39,401 nucleotides of DNA from Fimbriimonadaceae bacterium (lineage in GTDB: Bacteria > Armatimonadota > Fimbriimonadia > Fimbriimonadales > Fimbriimonadaceae), in assembly GCA_025934835.1 (NCBI GenBank), contig JAICWL010000024.1, positions 1 through 39,401 of the forward strand, written 5' to 3'. Shown here one piece after another: positions 1 to 6,772 of this stretch. A program made the translations under genes and the position numbers. How positions within the stretch are numbered: position 1 is the first letter of the stretch; each line of letters begins with the position of its first letter. Under the pieces are notes generated by a model. The model saw only the letters and a list, made by a program, of their open reading frames with translations, did not search any database and was not told where the DNA came from.

Positions 1-241
1 GCATGGTGTCTTTCCGATTTTCGAAGAGATTTCGCCACTCTTCGAGGGTCGTCGGTGCGGCAGCGAGCTGGGCTATCGCGAGAAGCAATCGGGTCAGGGA
101 GACGGCCTCCAATGGAGTGCCTGCGATAAACGCAATGTCGGCGGAAGCCGAGAATGCCTCTTCCAGCCCCACATGGCGAGGGGCGCCGGAGTGGTCAACC
201 ACCGGGATCCAAGGTTGCGAATCAAGCCTATACGTCGGCAT
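1..241 (-). CDS. casA: Cas8e/CasA (Cse1), type I-E Cascade large subunit, 5' part only
   Basis: Only the first ~80 codons are present; the gene runs off the left edge. The translation begins MPTYRLDSQPWIPV and continues through GLEEAFSASADI and LEAVSLTRLLLAIAQLA. This is the usual Cse1 opening: a D-x-PWIPV strand followed by a helix ending in LLLAI. Known role of the family: large subunit of the Cascade surveillance complex, which recognises the PAM and recruits Cas3. The ATG at 241-239 lies inside the 3' end of cas3 (cas3 stop at 230-228), so the two genes overlap by 14 nt and are probably translationally coupled. The cas3-then-cas8e order is typical of type I-E operons, so cse2, cas7, cas5, cas6, cas1 and cas2 would be expected beyond the left edge. 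That is inference. Confidence 0.85.
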   Translation of the reverse strand, partial: MPTYRLDSQPWIPVVDHSGAPRHVGLEEAFSASADIAFIAGTPLEAVSLTRLLLAIAQLAAAPTTLEEWRNLFENRKDTM

Positions 242-2792
242 CAGGTTTCCTCCATTCCAAGCCGTTTGTCGAGTCGTAGGACACGACGTACTCGCCCGCC
301 AGGGTGACGCCTGTCTCGCTGATAAGTGGTCTGGCGTGTGCCAGTGCGCCTTTGCGTCTCCATTGCGGGATCGGCTCAACCTCTAGAAGACTCTTCCAAA
401 GAGAGTAAGGCGGAGTGCAGCGGACGCACGCGAGAGCGGCGTCGCGTAGGTTGGTGATGCTGCCACCGTGAATCGTTGTTGCCGCGTCTCTCAGAATTGC
501 CAGCGTCATTGACGGACGCTCTTCGAGTCGCGTTCGGGCTGCCAGTTGCGAGTCATAGCGCTCGTCATTCTCGTCAAGAAGCAGCGTGCATTCCACAATT
601 GCTTCGCCGGTGTCTCCGACGCCGGCGATCGAGGCCTTTCGTGCCAGGCGATGTTCGCGGTTCGCTTGAACTTGGGCATGCGATTCGAACTCCTTCAACT
701 TCTCCTCCCAGTCGGCCATTACCAGTGCTCTTGCGCCTTCCGAGTAGACATTCTCGATCGCTTGCGATAAATCGTCCGGCGAGAGGATCGTTCGCGGACT
801 CGTCAAGTAGGCGAGAGTCCGCAGCAGCACGTCATGACTGTACACCGGATCATCTAAGTCGCTCACGAACTCAGGGCACAGGACTAGGAGCTCGGGGTTG
901 GGCCGCCCGTCCTGCGCACCGTCCCCTCTAAGCCGGCCGTCCGCAAACCGGGTGTGCCGATGGAGCCGGCCGGCCCGCTGAATGAGCAAGTCGACGGGCG
1001 CAAGCGCGCTAACCATGTGGTCGAAGTCGAGATCGAGGCTCTGCTCGACCACCTGCGTAGCCACGAGTATGCGCGGCCCTTTACGCGGGGCCGACTTCCC
1101 GTACTCTCTGAGCACATGCTTCTCGATTCTCGCTCGGTCTTCGGCAGTGAAGCGGGCGTGAAACAGGTCTATATCTATGGAGCCCTCAGCCTGCCTGGTG
1201 AGCCACTGGAAGGCATCTTGGACGTCTCGAACTGTGTTTAGTACCAGCGCGCCGAGCCCGCCCGACTCCTGGACTCGCCGCAGGATCTCCTCCGCGCCCC
1301 GGAGTACGGGCTGTTTCTCTCGCCTACGCAGCGGTGTGATGGTGAGCGGTTTGCGCAGCCTGACTTGCACGGTTCTGCTCAGCACGCACCCGGCGCTATC
1401 GGACCAGGTGATGCATGGGTACTGCGAGGCGGGCGGCGGCGTGTTGTGTCCCCATGCGGCCAAGAGCGCTGCTCGTCGATTGCTGGGAAGCGTAGCGGAC
1501 AGCAGGACGACCCTGCACCCTAGGGCCCTGAGCCAGCCGAGAAGAACTTCGAGCAGATCGCTCATGTAGACGTCGTAGGCGTGGACCTCGTCAACGATTA
1601 CAACCTTGCCGGCGAGAGCAAAAAGACGCACAAAGCCGTGCTTTGCGCGCAGAGCGGCGATGAGAATCTGGTCGATTGTTCCAACAGCGTACGGAGCGAG
1701 CAGGCCCCGCTTCCCGCCCTCGAACCAGTCTTGCGCTTGCGCCTCTTGCTCGGCGCCTTCTTCGCCCGGGTCCCATACCGTCGTTGCGTTCTCGCGATAG
1801 AGCCAGGACATAGAATGCAACAGGCGTGTGTCGAGGTCGCTCCTGTTTGTCGCGCGGCTCAGGTAGCTGTGGACCCGCGCGTGTAGACCGTTTGCGGTGG
1901 CCATTGTGGGCAGAGCGAAGTAAGCGCCCGCACCGCGATGCCGACCCGACTCTGCGAGCGCGAATGCGGCCTCTGTCTTGCCTTCGCCGGTAGGAGCCTC
2001 CACGATAGCGAACTCGAAACTATCCGCGATGTCCCCGGCAATCATCTGGAGCTGATTGGGGAGGGCCCCTTCGGGCACAAGATCGGCCACTGTGAGGGTC
2101 GGGGTAGCAGCGGGCAGGGCCCAATCGAGCATGTCGAGCAGCTTTGCGGCACGGTCGCGGGCCCCGTCGAGGTATCGTCCCAGGTCGCGCTTGGACGTTT
2201 CCCACACGGTCATGGACTCATGGGAGCCGAGCCAGTCGGACACGCTCACGAACCCGGCGAGCCACGCTAGGAACGGATTCAGCGGCTCAGGGGGCGCCAC
2301 GGGCTCAGCCTTCAGGAGCTCGGCAATTGTATCTAGCAACTCGGAGCCGATCTCGCTCCATGGCTCTTTGTGAGCTTCCAGCGTGACCGGGCTGGTGTCT
2401 TCGAAAAATCTTCCGTGATGGCCCCCGACGGCTTTCGCAATGCACTCTGCGGCGAAGTTCTGCCAGCCCCAACGGTCCTTCAGCCACTCCTTGAGGAACG
2501 CTCCGGTCGCCTGGCCGTGGCGCTGTGGTTCGGGCATTGAAGGAAGAACAAACCCATCTGCCTCGAGCCTCTTGCGCTGAGTGGCCGCCTTGCCCTGAAA
2601 GTATCCGTTCGCTTTGCCGACGTCGTGAGAAGCTGCGAGAAACGTTACCAAGGAAGGGTCAAGATCGCGGCGGGATGCTTGCGGCAGCCTCGCCCATAGT
2701 GCTTCCGCGGCGGCAGCAACGTCGAGCAAGTGATAAGCCAGACCATGCCACTGGCCGGTCTCGCGATCCGTCTTCGCCCAAAGGCGGTACAT
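228..2792 (-). CDS. cas3: CRISPR-associated nuclease/helicase Cas3 (HD + DExH), type I-E
   Basis: About 854 residues. The N-terminal HD nuclease domain shows SHDVGK near residue 56, an upstream His near 21, RHGQ near 92 and GGHHG near 125. The superfamily 2 helicase part shows Walker A (APTGEGKTEAA, ~residue 266), the DEVH box (VIVDEVHAYD), motif III (LLSATLP), motif V (TQVVEQSLDLDFD) and motif VI (QRAGRLHRH). The family nicks and degrades target DNA after recruitment by Cascade. I place the start at the ATG at 2792, with a GGA seven bases upstream, rather than at the TTG three codons earlier. The gene is intact with every catalytic motif present and overlaps the start of casA by 14 nt. The length and the HD-helicase order match ordinary Cas3. 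Confidence 0.96.
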   Translation of the reverse strand: MYRLWAKTDRETGQWHGLAYHLLDVAAAAEALWARLPQASRRDLDPSLVTFLAASHDVGKANGYFQGKAATQRKRLEADGFVLPSMPEPQRHGQATGAFLKEWLKDRWGWQNFAAECIAKAVGGHHGRFFEDTSPVTLEAHKEPWSEIGSELLDTIAELLKAEPVAPPEPLNPFLAWLAGFVSVSDWLGSHESMTVWETSKRDLGRYLDGARDRAAKLLDMLDWALPAATPTLTVADLVPEGALPNQLQMIAGDIADSFEFAIVEAPTGEGKTEAAFALAESGRHRGAGAYFALPTMATANGLHARVHSYLSRATNRSDLDTRLLHSMSWLYRENATTVWDPGEEGAEQEAQAQDWFEGGKRGLLAPYAVGTIDQILIAALRAKHGFVRLFALAGKVVIVDEVHAYDVYMSDLLEVLLGWLRALGCRVVLLSATLPSNRRAALLAAWGHNTPPPASQYPCITWSDSAGCVLSRTVQVRLRKPLTITPLRRREKQPVLRGAEEILRRVQESGGLGALVLNTVRDVQDAFQWLTRQAEGSIDIDLFHARFTAEDRARIEKHVLREYGKSAPRKGPRILVATQVVEQSLDLDFDHMVSALAPVDLLIQRAGRLHRHTRFADGRLRGDGAQDGRPNPELLVLCPEFVSDLDDPVYSHDVLLRTLAYLTSPRTILSPDDLSQAIENVYSEGARALVMADWEEKLKEFESHAQVQANREHRLARKASIAGVGDTGEAIVECTLLLDENDERYDSQLAARTRLEERPSMTLAILRDAATTIHGGSITNLRDAALACVRCTPPYSLWKSLLEVEPIPQWRRKGALAHARPLISETGVTLAGEYVVSYDSTNGLEWRKPDADV

Positions 2793-2900
2793 CAATTCCA
2801 AAGTCAGCTAGTCCTGCCCGGTCTCTAAGCGCAGGTGGAAGTAGCGGGAGAAACCCACTCGATGCTTAGTATCCTCTGCGGACGAAATCATACGGTACAA

Positions 2901-2935
2901 GTATATATACCTGTTATATATACAGACATGCATGT
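2901..2935. promoter_or_regulatory. AT-rich repeat/palindrome cluster upstream of cas3
   Basis: TATATATAC occurs twice as a direct repeat (2902-2910 and 2915-2923, 13-bp period). The first copy sits in a palindrome, GTATATATAC (2901-2910), and a second palindrome, ACATGCATGT, lies at 2926-2935. This is the only strongly AT-rich patch near the cas operon and lies about 110 bp upstream of the cas3 start. A repressor or activator site, or part of the cas promoter, is plausible. I could not fit a convincing -35/-10 pair. The rest of the 2793-3311 gap holds no credible gene. Confidence 0.4.
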
Positions 2936-3108
2936 ACTTAAGCACCGACTACTGAGCGACTGGCTGCGCCCACGAATCCGCGAGCTCCAATTTGCCCATC
3001 CATGCGAAGTTGCCGCAAGAATGCTGGGTTTTGTAAAGAGCCTGTATCACTCGGACTGATAGACGTGTATCTACTATTTACCCCAAATGCAGGGGTTGTA
3101 CTTTGACA

Positions 3109-3195
3109 TTTGAAGCTGGGGGGCGCACCGTCCCCTGCGCGTGGTCGTGTGTCGAGCGCGCTCCGCAGTACATCCGGGGGACGGAGACCTTCAAA
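3109..3195. repeat. Two-block inverted repeat (87 bp) between cas3 and the PEP-CTERM gene
   Basis: TTTGAAG (3109-3115) and CCGTCCCC (3128-3135) are matched in inverse order by GGGGACGG (3177-3184) and CTTCAAA (3189-3195). Two separate blocks can therefore pair in one long stem around a GC-rich interior. There is no T-run, so it is not a standard terminator. It could be a degenerate miniature element or a REP-like unit; no second copy is seen in this window. Confidence 0.4.
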
Positions 3196-3311
3196 AAGTG
3201 AATTTTGCGAAACGAACTCCCCTTGGAAGGTCCGGATCGACCAAAAACGGCCCGAAAGTGCCGGGGCAGCGGCAATCTCGGGCTGCGAGGCGAGGTTCCG
3301 AAGGCGGGCGG

Positions 3312-3953
3312 CTATCTTCGGCGTTTCCGCGCCAGGGCGGCGAGGCCGAGGGACAGGGCGACGATACTCAGCGGCTCGGGCGCAGGTTGGGCGCTTTGGA
3401 GTCCCAGGCTGAAGCCGTGCCAGTTTTCGGGCTTATCGACGTTCCAGCTCAGCGAAGTCAGCGGGCCGGCGAAGAGCACCGTACCATTGGCCTCGGCGCC
3501 CGAGAGGGAGTTGGCCGTCGTCGTAATCGAGGTCCCACCAAACTCCGCCGAGGGCCCGCCGGCGATAAAGGAAAGATCGTGATCGAAAGCGTAGGTGACA
3601 ACCTCCGAGCCGCCGCCGAGGCTCCAGACGCTGAACGCCAGGTCCGAGACCTGCTGGGAGAATGTGAGCGTGAAGTCACCCGTGGTCTGGATCTGGACGA
3701 TGTTGTGCACGTCCGGGGCGTTGTCGATGATGGAGCCGTCGGCCCAAGTGGTCGCGGGGTTCCACGAGGGATAGTTTTGAACCACCGATTCAAACGGGCC
3801 GGTGAGGGTGACGCCTACGGTACCTCCGTCGATGGGAATGGTCCCGGTGACGGTTTGTCCCTGGGGCGCGTTCCAAGTGACCCAGGAGTATGGTGCGGCG
3901 AAAGCGCCGGCTGACAGGCCGGCAGCGATCAGAACTGGAATTGCTCTACCCAT
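3312..3953 (-). CDS. PEP-CTERM sorting-domain exported protein
   Basis: 213 residues. The N-terminus is a signal peptide (MGRAIPVLIAAGLSAGAFAA). A β-rich middle follows, and the C-terminus is a classic PEP-CTERM tail: PAPEPLSIVALSLGLAAL and then a basic ARKRRR end. In this family the tail directs the protein to exosortase, which removes the hydrophobic segment at the cell envelope. The middle region (Trp-, Thr- and Gly-rich) matches no domain I recognise. The gene is monocistronic as far as can be seen. It has no Shine-Dalgarno sequence and a TATAGT box only 9 nt before the ATG. No exosortase gene lies in the window. Confidence 0.88.
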   Translation of the reverse strand: MGRAIPVLIAAGLSAGAFAAPYSWVTWNAPQGQTVTGTIPIDGGTVGVTLTGPFESVVQNYPSWNPATTWADGSIIDNAPDVHNIVQIQTTGDFTLTFSQQVSDLAFSVWSLGGGSEVVTYAFDHDLSFIAGGPSAEFGGTSITTTANSLSGAEANGTVLFAGPLTSLSWNVDKPENWHGFSLGLQSAQPAPEPLSIVALSLGLAALARKRRR

Positions 3954-3962
3954 TACACAATT

Positions 3963-3968
3963 ACTATA
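3963..3968 (-). promoter_or_regulatory. -10-like TATAGT close to the PEP-CTERM start
   Basis: TATAGT on the minus strand ends 9 nt before the ATG at 3953. No Shine-Dalgarno sequence lies between. This implies a very short or absent leader. No good -35 is visible. Confidence 0.4.
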
Positions 3969-4057
3969 CTGTCAGGTCCACTAGCGCGCGACCGTGTTTT
4001 TGCGGGGAAATATAAAATCGCATAGCGATCTTATTGGGCGCTGCCGTACGGCAGGGG

Positions 4058-4082
4058 GGAGCGCGCCGAGGCGGCGCACTCC
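4058..4082 (-). terminator. Hairpin downstream of the S41 peptidase gene (no T-run)
   Basis: GGAGCGCGCC (4058-4067) pairs with GGCGCACTCC (4073-4082) across a 5-nt loop, allowing one G-T pair. It begins 5 nt after the ctpA stop. No T-run follows on the minus strand, so it may protect the 3' end rather than terminate by itself. The rest of 3954-4087 has only a short GCCGTACGGC palindrome near 4044. Confidence 0.45.
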
Positions 4083-4087
4083 AAAGA

Positions 4088-5350
4088 CTAGTGGGCGGCT
4101 TTGGCCTGGAGGACTTCGATCGCCTTGCGAAGCTGATTATCCGTCGCCGGGTCGCCGGGTTCGACCTGCATGTCCTCGGTCAGCGCGACCTTCACATCGG
4201 GTTCGAGCCCGCCGGTGAGGAACACGCCGTCCTCGTCCACCTTGCGGCCGATAAACCGCCCGCTGGGCAAGAAGTACTTGGCGATCGTGATCTTGGCGCT
4301 GGCCTGGTCGACCAGCGGGAAAACGTTCTGCACCGAGGCCTTGCCGTAGCTATGCTCGCCGACCAGCGTCACCTTGCCGTAGTCTTTCAGCCCGCCGGCG
4401 AAGATCTCCGCAGCACTGGCCGAGTCCTCGTTGATGAGCACGGCGATCGGATACCGGAAGTTATGCAGCTCGCCCGTGGGCGTCCGCTCGGTCTCCTCAT
4501 CGCCATCGCGGAAGCGCATGGTCACCACAACCTTGTTCTCCACGAAGCGGCCCAGCAGCGCTTTGGCGGTTTCCAGCAGCCCGCCGGGGTTGCCGCGCAG
4601 GTCGATCACCAGCCCTGTAAGCTCGTGTTGCTCGAGCTTGCGAAGCTCCTTGTCGAACTGCTCGGCAGTGGGCTCGGAGAACGAGTAGATTGCCAGGTAG
4701 CCCATCTTGGAATCCGGCAGGTACTTGCCTTCCACGGTGGGCGTCACGATTCGGGCACGGCGCACGGCCAGAATCACGGGCTTTGTCTTGCCTTCCTGGA
4801 TAACGGTGAGCTTGACGACGGTGCCTTCCTTGCCCTTGATGCGGTCCACGATCGAGTCGATTTCCTTATCGGCCACCGAGACGCCGTTGACCGCGGTGAT
4901 GATGTTGCCCGCACGGAGCCCGGCGGCATAGGCCGGTCCGTCGTCAAACACCGTGGCGACTTTCGCCCCGAGCCCGGTCGGCTCGGTCATCAGCTTGGCG
5001 CCGATGCCTGAGAAGTTCGCGCGGGTCTCGTCGGAGAACGCCTCAGCGTCCTTCGGTGGCATGAAGATCGTGTGCGGGTCGCCGAGCGAGGCCATCATGC
5101 CTTCCATGCCGGCGTACTTCAGATCGGTCGGATCGACGTGCCGCGAGTAGTCGACGAGAATCCGGTTGTAGTTCTTTTCGAACACCTGCTCGGGCGTGAG
5201 CTTGGCGGGGGTGACTTTGACACCGACCAGGGCGTCCAGAGCGCGGGTCGATGGCGGCTCGCCGCGCTGGATGTCTCGCCACGAGAACCCGAAAAGGAAG
5301 CAGCCTAGGAGGCCGATCGCGGCGAGCAGAAGCTTGACAACGGGCCTCAT
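4088..5350 (-). CDS. ctpA: S41 family C-terminal processing peptidase
   Basis: 420 residues. An N-terminal membrane anchor (KLLLAAIGLLGCFLFGF) is followed by a CTP N-terminal helical region, a PDZ domain (~115-195: ANFSGIGAKL, GPAYAAGLRAGNIITAVNG) and the S41 catalytic core. The Ser-Lys dyad is intact: Ser312 in NEDSASAAE and Lys337 in EHSYGKASV, 25 residues apart as in the Prc/CtpA family. LRGNPGGLL forms the oxyanion region. The family cleaves proteins from their C-terminus in the periplasm or at the envelope. The ATG is one nucleotide after the stop of the upstream S41-like gene, so the two are very probably co-translated. Confidence 0.93.
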   Translation of the reverse strand: MRPVVKLLLAAIGLLGCFLFGFSWRDIQRGEPPSTRALDALVGVKVTPAKLTPEQVFEKNYNRILVDYSRHVDPTDLKYAGMEGMMASLGDPHTIFMPPKDAEAFSDETRANFSGIGAKLMTEPTGLGAKVATVFDDGPAYAAGLRAGNIITAVNGVSVADKEIDSIVDRIKGKEGTVVKLTVIQEGKTKPVILAVRRARIVTPTVEGKYLPDSKMGYLAIYSFSEPTAEQFDKELRKLEQHELTGLVIDLRGNPGGLLETAKALLGRFVENKVVVTMRFRDGDEETERTPTGELHNFRYPIAVLINEDSASAAEIFAGGLKDYGKVTLVGEHSYGKASVQNVFPLVDQASAKITIAKYFLPSGRFIGRKVDEDGVFLTGGLEPDVKVALTEDMQVEPGDPATDNQLRKAIEVLQAKAAH

Positions 5351-5351
5351 C

Positions 5352-6656
5352 TTAGCGCCCCCTCGAAGCTACGATCGAGCTTTGGGCCGTGGGCTCGTAT
5401 GTGCCGCGCGCCAGCGTGTAGCCGCTGCCGTCGGGCAACTCGACCACCTCTTCGATCACGTGGTCGGGGCCCATCGGGTCACCGGTGAGCTTGGCGACTC
5501 CCTTGGTCGAGAGCGCCAGCGCGAACGCTTCGGCGACACCCCGAGTTGAGCTGTCCACGATCAGCCGCAGATGCGGCGGATGCTCGGCGCCGTGCGCCAC
5601 GGTAACCGGGAACGCCGCCTCTTTCTTGTCCGGTTCGATCATGCCGTAGTCGCCTGAGGGCGCCACTACCGCCAGGCACTTGCGCATCTGTTCGAAATCG
5701 CCGAGCGCGTTGTTTCGCAAATCGATGGTGAGGGCCGACTTCCCTGCGAGGGCGGTTTTCAGCGTCTCGACGGCCTGGGAGTTGAACCGAAGCGGCAGCG
5801 CGCCGTCTTTCTGGCCCGGGGCGCCCATTGTGCTCGGCGCCTTTTGCATCTTGGTTGTGAGCTTTTCGCCTTTACGAACCCACACGGCGGTGACGGAGCC
5901 CTGGTTTCCCAGGGTCAGAAGGTCCTTGGCCTTGAGCGCCATGAGCGGCCTCTCGGTCTTGGCTTGGAGCTCCTTCCTGAGCTTGTCGAACTCCGGCAGG
6001 GGCATCTTCTTGGCTTCGAACAGGTCGTGGGCCTTGCGGTAGGCGTTGAGCTCGCCCGAGTTCACGAGCCACTTGCCATCGACGGAGTAGACCACGTCGC
6101 CCAGCTTGACGCCGGCCCTATCGGCTGGGCCGCCCGGCGAGATTCCGACCACGGTGAGCTTGGGGTAAGTCGGGTAGTACGACATGCTCTCATCCGGCGG
6201 CTCGGCGGTGGGCTGCACGCCATGGACGGAGGTCTGCTTCGGCGTATTGGGCATCACCAGCGCAAGCTCGACTCCGATGCCCTCGTATTTGTCCTGTCTC
6301 TCGGCTAGGTACGCGCGGAACTCGTCCTTGTCCATGAAGATCGAATGCGGGTCGCCCAGGCTGCCGACCATGCCGCGCACTGCGCCGGTCGCAAGCTTCA
6401 TTGGGTCGGTGATCGGCTCGACGTACTCGCGCTTCAGGAGCTGACTCATCTCATAGAAGTAGTCACCTTCGGGCACCTCGCCGATCTTGTCGTTCGAGGC
6501 GACGAACGTTCCGAGCCCTTCGGCTGCGATCCGTGTGCCTTGGATCGGCGGCTCGCCCAAATCCTGGCGGTTTCGAACGACCGCGCCGAAGGCTATCAGC
6601 CCCGCCGCCGCCGCCACGCTCAGTCCTGCCGCCAGAGTCTTGGAAACTTCGTTCAT
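5352..6656 (-). CDS. S41-like PDZ protein lacking both catalytic residues (predicted pseudoprotease)
   Basis: 434 residues with a hydrophobic N-terminal segment (LSVAAAAGLIAFGAVV), the CTP-like N-terminal motif (VGSLGDPHSIFMDKDEF), a PDZ domain (KYEGIGVELALV, ISPGGPADRAGVKLGDVVY) and a C-terminal domain that still follows the S41 pattern (ALTIDLRNNALGDF, then DSSTRGVAEAFALAL). Aligned with the neighbouring enzyme, the catalytic Ser falls on Gly373 and the catalytic Lys on Asp398. A ~45-residue charged insertion lies within or after the PDZ. It is encoded just upstream of ctpA with a 1-nt gap, which suggests an adaptor, regulator or scaffold for that peptidase. The fold assignment is firm; loss of activity is inferred from alignment by eye. 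Confidence 0.85.
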   Translation of the reverse strand: MNEVSKTLAAGLSVAAAAGLIAFGAVVRNRQDLGEPPIQGTRIAAEGLGTFVASNDKIGEVPEGDYFYEMSQLLKREYVEPITDPMKLATGAVRGMVGSLGDPHSIFMDKDEFRAYLAERQDKYEGIGVELALVMPNTPKQTSVHGVQPTAEPPDESMSYYPTYPKLTVVGISPGGPADRAGVKLGDVVYSVDGKWLVNSGELNAYRKAHDLFEAKKMPLPEFDKLRKELQAKTERPLMALKAKDLLTLGNQGSVTAVWVRKGEKLTTKMQKAPSTMGAPGQKDGALPLRFNSQAVETLKTALAGKSALTIDLRNNALGDFEQMRKCLAVVAPSGDYGMIEPDKKEAAFPVTVAHGAEHPPHLRLIVDSSTRGVAEAFALALSTKGVAKLTGDPMGPDHVIEEVVELPDGSGYTLARGTYEPTAQSSIVASRGR

Positions 6657-6729
6657 CTGTATAAATCTACGCCTCGATCACTGCGCAAAACGCTAACCCG
6701 CATCCAGGATACAACGCCGTTTGCACACC

Positions 6730-6749
6730 AGCCGCAATAACATGCGGCT
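6730..6749 (-). terminator. Short hairpin downstream of the HEAT-repeat gene (no T-run)
   Basis: AGCCGCA (6730-6736) pairs with TGCGGCT (6743-6749), loop of 6. It lies ~24 nt after the stop of the HEAT-repeat gene on the minus strand, with no T-run following. It is a weak candidate for transcription end. Confidence 0.3.
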
Positions 6750-6772
6750 GCCGATAGAGCCTAAGACGATTT

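Noticed and set aside
2835-3059. Small plus-strand frame in the cas3 upstream region
   Set aside because: It lacks a ribosome-binding site and any similarity, and it overlaps the AT-rich repeat cluster; more likely non-coding.
1-3311. Possible CRISPR array next to the cas genes
   Set aside because: No repeated ~28-29-bp unit with spacers is present on either side of cas3 within the window; the array would have to lie beyond the left edge.
3141-3914. Long open frame on the plus strand opposite the PEP-CTERM gene
   Set aside because: The minus-strand frame has a signal peptide and a PEP-CTERM tail; the plus-strand product has no recognisable features and is a GC-rich shadow.
4034-5011. 325-codon plus-strand frame opposite the S41 peptidase gene
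   Set aside because: It is antisense to a gene with complete catalytic motifs, and its product shows no family similarity.
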